Shown here: in pieces, positions 36,260 to 45,830 of the stretch
Layout of the letters: the number at the start of each line of letters is the position of its first letter
Position numbering within the stretch: the stretch's first letter is position 1
DNA from: Alloyangia pacifica
Lineage (GTDB): Bacteria; Pseudomonadota; Alphaproteobacteria; Rhodobacterales; Rhodobacteraceae
Assembly: GCF_003111685.1 (NCBI RefSeq)
Contig: NZ_CP022193.1
Location: forward strand, 118,130-182,129
Reading direction: 5' to 3'
DNA: 64,000 nt
The notes under the pieces: model-generated
What the model was told of the DNA's origin: nothing
What the model saw: only the letters and a program-made list of their open reading frames with translations
The model's database searches: none
Position numbers and translations under genes: made by a program

Positions 36260-37516
36260 TCAGGTGAGCCCCCCGAGCCGGCGGACTTCCGCACCCACGG
36301 TTTCCCCGTCCTCGGCACCCAAAGCGGCGGCGATGCCAGCCGCTTCGCCGGTGGCGAACGCCGTTCCCATCACGCGCACGGATCCATAGGCAACGGGATC
36401 GGCCCCGATGACGCGGCCGGCGACGAAGAGGTTATCGAGGCCGCGCACCCTGAGGCTGTCCAGCGGGATCGAAGCGTATCCCGGCCCGCCTACCGAATGG
36501 TAGACCGGCTTGCCGGCCTCGCCGTGCAGCTCCGCCGGCCAGGCCGCCCGCGCCACGCTGTCGGGCCGCTGCCGACCGCTGGCCAGATCGTGGGCGGTCA
36601 TCTCGTAGCGGGTCGCGGGATGCCGGCTCTCGCGGATGCCGATCTGCGGACCGGACTGGGCAAGGAAACACCGCTCGAAACCCGGGACATAAGCACGCAG
36701 CATCGCCACATAGTCATGCGCCATCTCCCGCGCGCGCTGCTCCGCCCAGGTGAAGCTGCCCGAACTGAGGTCGCGCAGGGCAAGGTCGATAATCATCCAC
36801 CACATGTCGCCGGTGCCGGGGATCCGGGTATAGATCCCGCCATCGCTACGGGTGATCGGATGCGCGCCGGTCTCGTTGTAACGCCGGACCGCGGCCTTGA
36901 TCGCCTCCCGGTCGAACGGCACGTCCGGGTCGAGACCGGAGATCCGGATCGGGGCCGAAACAGCCTGCAGCCTTCCCTCATGGTCGCCCTCGCGCATGGC
37001 GATGCCCGAGACCAGCGAGAGGTTGGCATCCCCGGTGGCATCGACAAAGCCCTCGGCGGCGATGCGCCGGCGGCCTTCCATCCCGGCGACCGTGACGGAT
37101 TCGATCCCGTTGGCGGTCCGCGTCGCGGCCGCAACGCGCGAATGCAAAAGCACGTCGACGCCGTGATCGGCCAGCACCCGGTCGAACGCCAGTTTCGCGC
37201 CTTCCGGGTTGAGCAGGATGATCCAGTTGCCGGTGGTCTCGGAATTATAGGCCTCGCCGGTCATGCCGCAGCCGCGCATCGCCTCGAGCACGAGCTCCCC
37301 GGCGCCGCCGACTGCCTTGATCGGGGTCTTGCCCTGCTGGAAAAACCCGCAGTAGGCGAGCACCTGCGAGGTGGTCGCCGCGCCGCCGAGGAAGCCATAC
37401 TTCTCGACCAGGCAGACCTTCGCCCCGGCGCGCGCGGCGCCGAGCGCCGCGCCAACCCCGGCGGCACCGCCGCCGGCGACGATGACGTCATATTCGCTCT
37501 CGATCTTCCGGCTCAT
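36260..37516 (-). CDS. FAD-dependent oxidoreductase
   Basis: A 418-residue flavoprotein of the FAD-dependent oxidoreductase (pfam12831-like) group. The N-terminal dinucleotide site is VIVAGGGAAGVGAALGAARAG with VEKYG; the middle has EGFVDATGDANLSLVSG, and the C-terminal FAD-binding motif is DNLFVAGRVIGADPVAYGSVRVMGTAFATGEAAG-like. I chose the ATG at 37516, which overlaps the permease stop (ATGA). It ends the operon of a TauABC/SsuABC-like importer. Substrate unknown. Confidence 0.9.
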   Translation of the reverse strand: MSRKIESEYDVIVAGGGAAGVGAALGAARAGAKVCLVEKYGFLGGAATTSQVLAYCGFFQQGKTPIKAVGGAGELVLEAMRGCGMTGEAYNSETTGNWIILLNPEGAKLAFDRVLADHGVDVLLHSRVAAATRTANGIESVTVAGMEGRRRIAAEGFVDATGDANLSLVSGIAMREGDHEGRLQAVSAPIRISGLDPDVPFDREAIKAAVRRYNETGAHPITRSDGGIYTRIPGTGDMWWMIIDLALRDLSSGSFTWAEQRAREMAHDYVAMLRAYVPGFERCFLAQSGPQIGIRESRHPATRYEMTAHDLASGRQRPDSVARAAWPAELHGEAGKPVYHSVGGPGYASIPLDSLRVRGLDNLFVAGRVIGADPVAYGSVRVMGTAFATGEAAGIAAALGAEDGETVGAEVRRLGGLT

Positions 37517-38325
37517 GTGCGCCACCCCAGAACATGTTTCTCGACGGCTCCCACGGCGGCCGAAAGCAGCACGCCCAGCAGAGAGAGGATGGTCACCCCG
37601 GCGAACAGACGCTCGAGGTCGTAGAGCGAGCCAGCCTGCAGGATGTAGGCCCCGATACCGTGCTCTGCGCCCAGCATCTCGGCGGCGACCAGCAGAATGA
37701 TCGCGATCGCGAGGCTGACGCGGAGCCCCGACAGGATGCCGGGCATCGCCCCGGGCAGCACGATGCGGAACACGACCGTCGACCAGCGCAGTCCAAAGCT
37801 CTGCCCCATCCGGATGAGCGAGCGGTCGACGTTGTCGACGGCGCCGTAGGTCGACACGACCGTGGGCGTGAAGGTCCCAAAGGCAATGAGCGCGTATTTC
37901 GACGCCTCGTCGATGCCGAACCAGATCACGAAGAGCGGCAGCAGGGCGATCTTTGGGATCGGGAAGATCGCGGCCACCAGCGGCACGAGACCCGCCCTCG
38001 CAAAGGAGAAGAGGCCGATCATCACACCCACGGCGATGCCGACCGTGGCGCCGATGGTGCCGCCCACGAGCAAACGCATCAGCGAGGGCGCGAGGTTGGT
38101 CCAGAGCGCGCCCGACACCGCGAGGTCCCACAGCGTCAGGAAGACGTCCGAGGGGCGTGGCACGGTCAGAGACGAAATGAAACCGGCGCGTGTCCCCCAC
38201 TCGAGGAAGGCGATCAACAGCGTGAAAACCAGCAGGCCGACCCACCGGGGTGAGGACGGGCGGAAGCCGCCGCCACGGAATTCGACCGGGCGAACGTCTG
38301 GGGTCTGGGGGGCGATGTCAGTCAT
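37513..38325 (-). CDS. ABC transporter permease (TauC/SsuC-like)
   Basis: A 270-residue permease with about six helices and the family's loop near residues 165-185 (SFGLRWSTVVFRIVLPGAMPG). It overlaps both neighbours (8 bases with the ATPase gene, 4 with the flavoprotein gene). It belongs to the nitrate/sulfonate/taurine class, which in alphaproteobacteria also imports pyrimidine precursors and aromatic acids. Confidence 0.92.
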   Translation of the reverse strand: MTDIAPQTPDVRPVEFRGGGFRPSSPRWVGLLVFTLLIAFLEWGTRAGFISSLTVPRPSDVFLTLWDLAVSGALWTNLAPSLMRLLVGGTIGATVGIAVGVMIGLFSFARAGLVPLVAAIFPIPKIALLPLFVIWFGIDEASKYALIAFGTFTPTVVSTYGAVDNVDRSLIRMGQSFGLRWSTVVFRIVLPGAMPGILSGLRVSLAIAIILLVAAEMLGAEHGIGAYILQAGSLYDLERLFAGVTILSLLGVLLSAAVGAVEKHVLGWRT

Positions 38326-39085
38326 CGATCAGTTCCATATCGGCGGCCTCGGCTTCGGCGCGCATGAGCGCCCAGAGATGCTGCTGCGTGCGTTCGAGGT
38401 CAGGGTCGGCGGAGCTTCGCTCTGCGAGGGGGGTGTCTATCTCGACGATTTCGTTGATCGCCCCGGGCCGGCGCGAGAGCACGACGATCCGGTGCCCCAG
38501 CCGCACCGCTTCGGCGAGGTTGTGGGTGACATAAACCGCGGTGAACGGCGATCGCGTCCAAAGGTCCACCAGATCGTCCATCAGCAGCTCGCGGGTCTGG
38601 CTGTCGAGCGCCGAGAGCGGCTCGTCCATAAGCAGCACGGCGGGATTGACCGCGAGCGCGCGGGCGATGGCAACCCGTTGCTTCATGCCGCCCGAAAGCT
38701 GCTTTGGCAGCGCCTTGCGGAAGTCGCTCAGCTTGGTGCGGGCCAGCACGTCGGTGATGATATCCTCGGCCTCAGCCTTCGGCACGCCATGATCCGACAG
38801 GATCAGGGAGATATTCCCCTCCACCGAGCGCCATGGCAGCAGGGCGAAATCCTGGAACACGTAGGTCAGCGGGTTGATGCTGTCGCTCGGCGGCTCTCCG
38901 ACCTGGCTCACCGAGCCGGAGGTGGGACGCTCGAGGCCGCCGAGGAACCGCAGCAGGGTGGACTTGCCGCAGCCCGAGGGGCCCACGATGCACACGATGC
39001 GCCCCTTGGGTATGGAGAGGTCGATATTGCGGATGACCTCGACATCGCCATAGCGATGCGAGACCCCTTCGAGTCTGAGTTCCAT
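38318..39085 (-). CDS. ABC transporter ATP-binding protein (TauB/SsuB-like)
   Basis: A 255-residue ATPase with Walker A GPSGCGKSTLLRFLG, the signature [15 protein letters not shown] and Walker B VLLMDEPLSALDSQ. ALPWRSVEGNISL is the typical TauB/SsuB Q-loop region. Its partners are the permease downstream and the binding protein upstream. Confidence 0.94.
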   Translation of the reverse strand: MELRLEGVSHRYGDVEVIRNIDLSIPKGRIVCIVGPSGCGKSTLLRFLGGLERPTSGSVSQVGEPPSDSINPLTYVFQDFALLPWRSVEGNISLILSDHGVPKAEAEDIITDVLARTKLSDFRKALPKQLSGGMKQRVAIARALAVNPAVLLMDEPLSALDSQTRELLMDDLVDLWTRSPFTAVYVTHNLAEAVRLGHRIVVLSRRPGAINEIVEIDTPLAERSSADPDLERTQQHLWALMRAEAEAADMELIDD

Positions 39086-39144
39086 AGAGTCTTCCGATGG
39101 TTGGGTGGCCGGCTATCCAGTGACGGAGAGCCGGCGCTGTCCGG

Positions 39145-40161
39145 TCAGCTGCGCGCTTCGACGTAGCTCTCGTCCACGAGCGTTTCGTAGGCGATGTCGG
39201 CCTTCACGAGGTTCTCGGCCTTAAACCACTCGAGCTGGTCCACGATCGACGCACGGTTGAGCGACATCCCTGCGTTGATCCGCATCGCGCCATCCACGAT
39301 GGGGGCGCGGGCATCTTCCAGGGCGCGGTCGGGATAGACATGCGCCGCAAGCAGCGCGACGATGGCTTCCTGCTCGTCCTCGCTGGCGGTCTTGTCGACC
39401 AGCGCGGCGTTGAAGTCGTCGGCGCCGCGCGACAGTGCCGCGAGGAAGGCCCGGGTCTGATCGCCTTCTTCCGAGGCGATCTTGGCCGAGGTGAAGACCG
39501 TGGTCACCTGGTAGTCGGGGATATAGTCGGCGACCTCGCCGATGATCTTGACCGCCCCGGCATCCGCCAGCGGCTTGGCGATATGCGGCACGATGGACCA
39601 GGCGTCGATCTGCCCGGACTTGATCGCACCGATCACCGCGCCGGTCTTCTGCAGCGGCTTGAACTTGAGCTGGGCGTTCTCGGCCGCGGCAATGCGCGCG
39701 CCCATGTAATGGAAGGACGAACCGGCCTGGGTCATGCCGAAGGTCTTGCCGTCGAGATCCGCAGGGCTGGTCAGCCCGGCCTCATAGGCCGCGTTGGAGG
39801 CAAGGATCTTCTGACCCGGAATGCCCTTCTCCTCGGTCAGGGCACCGCCGATGACCTTTGCCACGCCCTTGTCGGCCAGCGAGATGAGCCCGCCCGAGAT
39901 CGCCGTCATTGCGTAGTCGGTATCCCCCGAGGCAATCGCCACGGCCATGGGCTGCGCAGCCTCGAAGAAGTCGAAGCTGACGTCAAGCCCGGCCTCCTGG
40001 AAATAGCCACGTTCAAGCGCAATGAAGCTAGGTGCATGGCTCACGAAGCGCAGCGCGCCGACGTTCACCGAGGTCCCGGCGCGCGCGGAGCGCACGAGGT
40101 AGGGTGTGGCGAGCGCGCCGCCGATGGCCGCCAGTGTGGCGCGCCGTGTCAGAGTTTTCAT
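39145..40161 (-). CDS. ABC transporter substrate-binding protein (NMT1/TauA-like)
   Basis: A 338-residue periplasmic binding protein. The N-terminus (MKTLTRRATLAAIGG) has a twin-arginine motif at Arg6-Arg7 and a signal region to about residue 28 (RSARA), suggesting Tat export. The NMT1-type core follows (VSHAPSFIALERGYFQEAGLDVSF). I chose the ATG at 40161, after a gaggagg ribosome site; the longer frame from 40932 crosses the GntR gene. Confidence 0.9.
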   Translation of the reverse strand: MKTLTRRATLAAIGGALATPYLVRSARAGTSVNVGALRFVSHAPSFIALERGYFQEAGLDVSFDFFEAAQPMAVAIASGDTDYAMTAISGGLISLADKGVAKVIGGALTEEKGIPGQKILASNAAYEAGLTSPADLDGKTFGMTQAGSSFHYMGARIAAAENAQLKFKPLQKTGAVIGAIKSGQIDAWSIVPHIAKPLADAGAVKIIGEVADYIPDYQVTTVFTSAKIASEEGDQTRAFLAALSRGADDFNAALVDKTASEDEQEAIVALLAAHVYPDRALEDARAPIVDGAMRINAGMSLNRASIVDQLEWFKAENLVKADIAYETLVDESYVEARS

Positions 40162-40211
40162 GGGTGGTCCTCCTCCTTGAGATAAGCGCCTCGAGCCGAG
40201 GCGCTGGTGGT

Positions 40212-40901
40212 CTAGGGATCGCTCCTCCGCGAGTGCGATGTGTCCAGGTCGTGCCGGATGTCGGCGACGAGTGCCCCGACTGCGGCATCGATGTCGTTGG
40301 CGAGAATGGCCTCGACCATTTGGGCGTGCAGCTGCCGCAGCACCCGCGGATCGCAGCGCCCTTCCCGCAGCGCAGCAAGCCGGAAGCGTCGCGACTGGTC
40401 GTAGAGTTGGCCGAGAACGCGGATCATCCGGGGCGAGCCGCAGCCAGAGATGAGTTCCCGGTGCAGCGCACGCCCCGCCTCGTCCCACATCATGACCGCG
40501 CCGTCCGGGTCCAGGATCAGCCGCTCCGTCGCCCGGTCGGCCGCGTGCAGCGCGGCGACGAGCTTGCCTTCCCAGGCGACATCGGAATTTTGCATCGCCC
40601 ATTTCAGCGCGAGCGGCTCCAGCTCCGCGCGAAACCTGATGATGTCCCGAAGATCCGCCTCGGTGGCCGAGGCAACACGGAAGCCCCGCTGGGCGGTGGC
40701 CTCCACCAGCCCTTCCGAGGCGAGCAGCGTCAGAGCCTCGCGCACTGAGTGGTTCGATCCCCCGTAACGGCCCCGCAGCTCCTCGATTTTCAACTTCGAG
40801 TCGGGCGGCAAATCGCCAAAGGCAATGTCCCTGCGCAGCGATGCAGCCACGACCGACACCACGGTTTCCGCAGTCGTTTTCTGAGGCTTGCGACCGAACA
40901 T
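40212..40901 (-). CDS. GntR-family regulator (FCD domain)
   Basis: A 229-residue regulator. The winged helix-turn-helix is in residues about 12-75 (LKIEELRGRYGGSNHSVREALTLLASEGLV), and the FCD domain in about 85-215 with EAGRALHRELISGCG. It precedes the ABC importer genes on the same strand (50-base gap) and faces the AroE-like gene across an unusually AT-rich 106-bp region (a TTGATC-16-TATTAG promoter-like pair at 40924-40951 reads toward that gene). It likely controls both. Confidence 0.91.
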   Translation of the reverse strand: MFGRKPQKTTAETVVSVVAASLRRDIAFGDLPPDSKLKIEELRGRYGGSNHSVREALTLLASEGLVEATAQRGFRVASATEADLRDIIRFRAELEPLALKWAMQNSDVAWEGKLVAALHAADRATERLILDPDGAVMMWDEAGRALHRELISGCGSPRMIRVLGQLYDQSRRFRLAALREGRCDPRVLRQLHAQMVEAILANDIDAAVGALVADIRHDLDTSHSRRSDP

Positions 40902-41007
40902 TGCGCCCGACCCTTTCGTTACTTGATCTCAAAAATGTGTAACTTTATTAGAAGTATTCGAGATAGGGCGTCAAGAGGCGCCGTGTTCCCTGCCGAGGAG
41001 ACCCCGC

Positions 41008-41805
41008 ATGAAAACGACGCAGACGGCCACGCTGGTGATCCCGATCCTCGGCGATCCGGTGGCGCAGGTGGCCACCCCCGGGCTCTGGAACGAGGTCTTC
41101 CGCGCAAGGCAGCGGGACGCGGTCTGCGTGCCCATCGATCTGCCGCCCGCCGGGCTGGAGTCTTTCCTCCGCTGGGTGCGCGAGGCCCGGAACGTGCCGG
41201 GCTTCCTGACCACCGTGCCACACAAGGTGGCGCTTGCGCAGGCCTGCGACACGCTCTCCGCCACCGCGCGCCTTCTGGGTGTGGTGAACACCGTCCGACT
41301 GGACGAAGGCGGCGCCTTGGCCGGGGAGATGTTCGACGGTCAAGGCATGCTGGATGCGATCGAGCGGACGGGCGTGGCTGTTTCGGGGGCGCGCCTCGTG
41401 ATCTGCGGCGCCGGCGCCGCCGGCGGCGCCATCGCCATCGAGGCCGCGCTCCGGGGCGCGCGGGAGATTTCCCTCATAGACGCGGACCCCGGCCGGGCGT
41501 CTGTGCTCGCGGAAAGGGTCTCTTCGGTGGCGAGCATTCCGGTGTCCACGCAGAGTCCGGTCAGCACCGACATCCTCGTGAACGCCTCACCGGCCGGCAG
41601 CCCGGGGGCCGCTCCGCCGCCTTTCGGCGAGGCGCTGATCGCCAACGCGCGCTGCGTGGCAGACGCCCTGACCGATCCTGCAGAAACCGCGCTGGTGAAA
41701 CAGGCCCGCCTGCGGGGAATCCCGGTGGTCACCGGCCAGGAGATGGCTGCCTGCCAAGCCGCGCGCATGCGCGCATTCCTCGGCCTCGAGGCCGGGGGGA
41801 CCTGA
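41008..41805 (+). CDS. Shikimate dehydrogenase-like protein (AroE family)
   Basis: A 265-residue AroE-fold protein. The catalytic Lys73 (VPHKVAL) and the Asp at the second catalytic site (Asp110, EMFDGQG) are kept, and the nucleotide site CGAGAAGGAIAIEAA is intact. The shikimate-binding HSxSPxxHN motif is replaced by AQVATPGLWN (about residues 19-28), so it probably acts on a related but different hydroxy acid. A gaggag ribosome site precedes the ATG. It is divergent from a GntR gene and a TauABC-like importer, pointing to a catabolic role rather than aromatic amino-acid synthesis. Confidence 0.85.
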   Translation: MKTTQTATLVIPILGDPVAQVATPGLWNEVFRARQRDAVCVPIDLPPAGLESFLRWVREARNVPGFLTTVPHKVALAQACDTLSATARLLGVVNTVRLDEGGALAGEMFDGQGMLDAIERTGVAVSGARLVICGAGAAGGAIAIEAALRGAREISLIDADPGRASVLAERVSSVASIPVSTQSPVSTDILVNASPAGSPGAAPPPFGEALIANARCVADALTDPAETALVKQARLRGIPVVTGQEMAACQAARMRAFLGLEAGGT

Positions 41806-41892
41806 GCCTCGACCCGGAGGCCAGGTGCCTCCGCGCCGGTCCTGTAGGCGCCGGATGGCCCGCACCCATGCTGCGAGGCTGCTTTTCGTCGG

Positions 41893-41926
41893 CCGCGTGA
41901 CGCCTCAGGCGGGCGGCGTCACGCGG
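41893..41926. terminator. Hairpin between converging AroE-like and dctM genes
   Basis: A perfect 12-bp stem, CCGCGTGACGCC (41893-41904) with GGCGTCACGCGG (41915-41926), has a 10-base loop. No T-run is present, so it may act with Rho or as an mRNA 3' end. Confidence 0.5.
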
Positions 41927-41981
41927 GCTGTCCTCCGATGCCTCCCAGCGTAGCGAGCGGCACCGGCCGGACCCGTCCGGG

Positions 41982-43274
41982 CTACATCGAGTTCGGCAGG
42001 AACAGCACCAGGCCCGGCAGGAGGATCAGGAGCGCGAGGCGCAGCAGGTCCACCAGCACGAAGGGCAGCACACCGCGGAAGATCGTGCCGAGCCCCACGT
42101 TGCGGGCAATGCTGTTGATCACAAAGACATTCATGCCGATTGGCGGTGTGATCAGACCAAGCTCGACGGTCATCACGATGATGATCCCGAACCAAATCGG
42201 ATCGAACCCGAGCTGGGTGATCACCGGAAACACGATGGGCACCATGAGGATGATCATCGCCATGGCGTCGAGGAAACAGCCCAGCACCACGAAGAGCGCC
42301 ATGATCAGCACCAGCGTGCCGTAGCGCCCGAGCCCCAGCTCGATCAGCATGCGGGTCATGTTCTGCGGCACCTGCGTCACCGCTAGGAAGTAGCCGAAGA
42401 GGATCGCCCCGATCAGGATCGTGTAGATCGCCACCGAGGTGCGCAGCGCCCCGACGAGGCAGTCGAGCAGCGAGGCCGCCCCCAGCCGCCCGCGCACGAT
42501 GCCAATCCCCGCGGTAAGCACCGCCCCGACCGCCGCCGCCTCGGTGGCGGTCGCGATGCCGAGATAGATCGACAGGATCACCGCGATGAAAAGCAGCGCC
42601 ACCGCCCAGACATCGCGCAGCGCCCGCAGCGCCTCGCCGACCCGGAACGGCGCACCCGCGGGCAGCCGCGGCCCGTACCAGAAGCGCACCGTCAGCATGT
42701 ACATCAGCACCGCCAGCAGCCCCGGCAGGATGCCCGCGATGAAAAGGCTGCCGATGTCCTGCTCGGTGATGTAGCCATAGACCGCCAGCACCACCGAGGG
42801 CGGGATTAGGATCCCCAAGGTCCCGCCCGCCGCGACCACCCCGGTCGCCACGTCGTCGCCATAGCCCGCGCGTTTCATCTCCGGGTAGGCGATGTCGGTC
42901 ATCGTCGCCGCGGTCGCCACCGACGAGCCGCAGATCGCCGCAAAGCCAGCGCAGGCCCCCACCGTCGCAATACCCAGCCCGCCGCGGAACGAACCCAGCG
43001 TGGCGTTCGCCGCGCGGAACAGCTCGCGGCTCATGCCCGAGCGGGTGGCCAGCACCCCCATCAGCACGAAGAAAGGGATCAGCGTCAGGTTGAAGTCGGT
43101 CACCGTGCGCAGCGGCGAAGTGGCCAGAAGGTTCAGCGCCGGTTTCAGCCCCGTCACCATGCCGAAGCCGCCGACCCCGACAATTCCCATTGCAATGCCG
43201 ATTGGTACACGGATCAGCATCAGCAGGAACAGCACGACAAAGCCGCCTGCCGCGATCAGGTCGCGTTCACTCAT
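41982..43274 (-). CDS. dctM: TRAP transporter large permease
   Basis: A 430-residue permease of the DctM family with about twelve helices and typical stretches such as GTLGILIPPSVVLAVYGYITEQDIGSLF and GLITPPIGMNVFVIN. It overlaps dctQ by 8 bases. It is the last gene of a six-gene operon starting with the acyl-CoA ligase gene. Confidence 0.95.
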   Translation of the reverse strand: MSERDLIAAGGFVVLFLLMLIRVPIGIAMGIVGVGGFGMVTGLKPALNLLATSPLRTVTDFNLTLIPFFVLMGVLATRSGMSRELFRAANATLGSFRGGLGIATVGACAGFAAICGSSVATAATMTDIAYPEMKRAGYGDDVATGVVAAGGTLGILIPPSVVLAVYGYITEQDIGSLFIAGILPGLLAVLMYMLTVRFWYGPRLPAGAPFRVGEALRALRDVWAVALLFIAVILSIYLGIATATEAAAVGAVLTAGIGIVRGRLGAASLLDCLVGALRTSVAIYTILIGAILFGYFLAVTQVPQNMTRMLIELGLGRYGTLVLIMALFVVLGCFLDAMAMIILMVPIVFPVITQLGFDPIWFGIIIVMTVELGLITPPIGMNVFVINSIARNVGLGTIFRGVLPFVLVDLLRLALLILLPGLVLFLPNSM

Positions 43275-43812
43275 TCTTGTCTACCTCGGCACGCGCGTCT
43301 TCGGCGGGGGTTTCATGGGAGTCGAGCCCTTCGCCAAAGCGCCAGATCCGCCAGAGCCGGAGCGCCGTGGTGAAAAGTGCCGCGACCAGTCCCAGCAGGA
43401 TCGCTGCAAGGAAGGGCCAATGCGGCAGGCGCAGGTCCATGGTGACCTCGCCCCCCGAGAGCTGCGAGATCACCCGCCCGCCCAGCTTCCAGACCAGCAG
43501 TCCGGTGAAGCCCAGCAGGATCACCCATGCAGCAAGATCCATCCAGCGCCGCAGTGCGGGTCCGACCGCCTGCGCCAAGATGTCGACCTTGATGTGGCTG
43601 CCGCGGTAGCCGAGCGAGGCAAAGCCCCAGATCACCGCTATGGCCAGGGTCAGCCGCGACAGGTCAAAAGAATCCGGCAGCGGGGCGGCAAAGAGATACC
43701 GCCCCACCGCCGATACGAAGATAAGCAGCGTGACGAGCCCGAGCATCACCGCGGCGGTTCTCTCCACCCACAGGATCACCCGGTCCGCCGAGCCGTGTCG
43801 TTGCCGAGCCAT
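43267..43812 (-). CDS. dctQ: TRAP transporter small permease
   Basis: A 181-residue four-helix membrane protein with the DctQ pattern FDLSRLTLAIAVIWGFASLGYRGSHIKVD. It partners DctM, which follows with an 8-base overlap. The C-terminal tail is charged and cytoplasmic. Confidence 0.92.
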   Translation of the reverse strand: MARQRHGSADRVILWVERTAAVMLGLVTLLIFVSAVGRYLFAAPLPDSFDLSRLTLAIAVIWGFASLGYRGSHIKVDILAQAVGPALRRWMDLAAWVILLGFTGLLVWKLGGRVISQLSGGEVTMDLRLPHWPFLAAILLGLVAALFTTALRLWRIWRFGEGLDSHETPAEDARAEVDKNE

Positions 43813-43864
43813 GGCGCCTCGCTATTGTAGGGGGAACGCCTCCGCTCCCCCGTGTGCCTTTGCC

Positions 43865-44884
43865 TTACTTGTAGAGAACGCCGTTGGCGTCGAGCGCCGC
43901 GCGCAGCCCCTCGAGGATCGCGTCCGGGTCCGAGCCCGCCGCCGACACATCCGCTTTCCAGGCATCGAGCGTCGGGATTGCCGCCTCGCGCCAGAGCGCG
44001 ACCTCCTCGTCGGTGGGCGTGTAAACCGTGTGCTCGGGGTTGTTCAGGATCTCCTCGCGCACGCCCTTGTCATACTCGGCCCAGCCCTCGGAGAATTTCT
44101 TCGACCACTCCGGGGTGCAATGCGCGTCCATCACCGCCTTCTGCTCGGCGCTCAGACCGTCGTAGCTGTCGTTGTTCAACAGCAGTACCTGCGACGAGAG
44201 ATAGAGCGGCATGTCGTTGTGAAACTTCGTCTCCTCGGCAACGTTGAAGACCTTCATCGCCTCGTAGGGGAAGGTCACCGCATCGGCGGTGCCACGCGCC
44301 AGCGCCTCGCGCGCCTCGGGCGCGGGGACCTGCACCGAGGCACCGCCAAGCGAGGCGACGAAGCGCGCCATGGTCGAATGCGCCGGGCGCACGTTGAGCC
44401 CCTTCACATCGGCCGGGACCTTGATCTCGGCCTTGCCATGGAAGCGGCCGGGCTCGTGCGGGTTGACGAGGCAGAAGTGGACATCGCCCATCTCCTTCTC
44501 GGCGTAGTCGCCCGCGTACCACTCGTGGATCGCCTTGGCGGCGTTCGGACCGTCTGTCGCCAGGAAGGGCACACCGGTCAACTCGTAGATCGGGAAGCGG
44601 CCGGCGGTATAGCCGGGGTTGACGTAGCCGATGTCGGCGATGCCGTCGCGGGTCATGTCGTAGTGATCCGGCGCGGCGCCCAGCTGCTGCGCGGGGAACA
44701 CCTCGAAGGTGATGGTGCCGCCCGAGTCGGCGGTGATCGAGTCCATCCACTCCTGCATGCCGGTCTGCGGCACCGCGTGCTGCGGCGGCAGCCAGTGCGC
44801 CAGCCGCAGCGTGACGTCCTGAGCCTGCGCGCCCGTGGCCGCAAGAGCCAGTAGCGTGGCCGCCCCGATGGTAAAGTTCTTCAT
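43865..44884 (-). CDS. dctP: TRAP transporter substrate-binding protein
   Basis: A 339-residue periplasmic binding protein. The signal peptide is about 1-21 (ending TGAQA), then VTLRLAHWLPPQHAVPQ, the usual DctP start. The conserved Arg that holds the ligand carboxylate lies in LNVRPAHSTMARF. The other operon genes make a carboxylate entering CoA metabolism the likely cargo. Confidence 0.93.
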   Translation of the reverse strand: MKNFTIGAATLLALAATGAQAQDVTLRLAHWLPPQHAVPQTGMQEWMDSITADSGGTITFEVFPAQQLGAAPDHYDMTRDGIADIGYVNPGYTAGRFPIYELTGVPFLATDGPNAAKAIHEWYAGDYAEKEMGDVHFCLVNPHEPGRFHGKAEIKVPADVKGLNVRPAHSTMARFVASLGGASVQVPAPEAREALARGTADAVTFPYEAMKVFNVAEETKFHNDMPLYLSSQVLLLNNDSYDGLSAEQKAVMDAHCTPEWSKKFSEGWAEYDKGVREEILNNPEHTVYTPTDEEVALWREAAIPTLDAWKADVSAAGSDPDAILEGLRAALDANGVLYK

Positions 44885-44927
44885 GGTCTTCCTCCCTATA
44901 TGCGCCCGGTGTTCCTCCTCCGGGGCG

Positions 44928-45830
44928 TCAGTTTACTTCGATCCCCACGGATTGCAGGGAACCGGCGAGTGATCCTTCGAGCGCGCCGGCAATGCCGTCC
45001 GCGCTCCACCCGCCTTTCGCGATTTCATGTGCCGCTTCGACCGGATGCGCCCAGAGGCTCAGCCGGTCTCCGCCGATGCCGATACATTGCCCGGTCACCG
45101 AGGCAGCGGCTTCGGAGGCAAGATAGACGATCAACGGCGCCACGTCCTCCGGCCCGCCGATCCCCATCTCCTGCCGCACGCTGTCGTCCAGTACCTCACC
45201 GCGCGCCGCCTGCTCGGAAAGCTCGGCGAGCGCCGGGATGGTGGCGGTCATCGCCGTCAGTGCGGTGGGCACCACGGCATTCACAGTGACCCCGGCGCGG
45301 GCGAGTTCCATCGACCAGGTGCGCGCCATGGCGGCAATCCCCGCCTTGGCGGCGGCATAGGCGGTCTGGCCGAAATTGCCGCGCTGCCCGGCGATCGAGG
45401 ACATGAGGATCAGCCGCCCCCCCTGCCCCGCCTCGCGCCAGTGCCGCGCGGCGGCCCGGGCGCAGGTGAAGGTGCCGCGCAGATGCGTCGCGATCACCGC
45501 ATCGAAATCCGCGTCGGAGGTGTTCCAGAGCACCCGGTCGCGCAGGAGCCCGGCGTTGCAGACGAAAGCACCGAGCCCCCCGAAGCTGTCAAGCGCTGCC
45601 GCGACGCAGGCCTCCGCCGCCTCCGCGCTGCCGATGGCGGCGACGCACGGCACGGCACTCGGGCCGATCTCCCGCGCCACCGCCTTCGCAGCGGCCGCGT
45701 CGATGTCGTTGACCACCACCGAGGCCCCGGCGGCCGCCAGGGCCCGCGCCGTCGCGCGCCCGATCCCCTGCCCGGCTCCGGTGACCACTGCCACGCGCCC
45801 GTCGAGCCGGATGTCCCCCGCTTCGCTCAT
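44928..45830 (-). CDS. SDR-family oxidoreductase
   Basis: A 300-residue short-chain dehydrogenase. The cofactor motif is VTGAGQGIGRATA (residues about 15-27) and the active site is Ser-Ser-Ile in LMSSIAGQRG with TAYAAAK. It has a C-terminal extension of about 50 residues beyond a standard SDR, like the dehydrogenase part of multifunctional beta-oxidation enzymes. The start overlaps the crotonase gene by 4 bases. It probably oxidises the 3-hydroxyacyl-CoA formed by that enzyme. Confidence 0.9.
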   Translation of the reverse strand: MSEAGDIRLDGRVAVVTGAGQGIGRATARALAAAGASVVVNDIDAAAAKAVAREIGPSAVPCVAAIGSAEAAEACVAAALDSFGGLGAFVCNAGLLRDRVLWNTSDADFDAVIATHLRGTFTCARAAARHWREAGQGGRLILMSSIAGQRGNFGQTAYAAAKAGIAAMARTWSMELARAGVTVNAVVPTALTAMTATIPALAELSEQAARGEVLDDSVRQEMGIGGPEDVAPLIVYLASEAAASVTGQCIGIGGDRLSLWAHPVEAAHEIAKGGWSADGIAGALEGSLAGSLQSVGIEVN

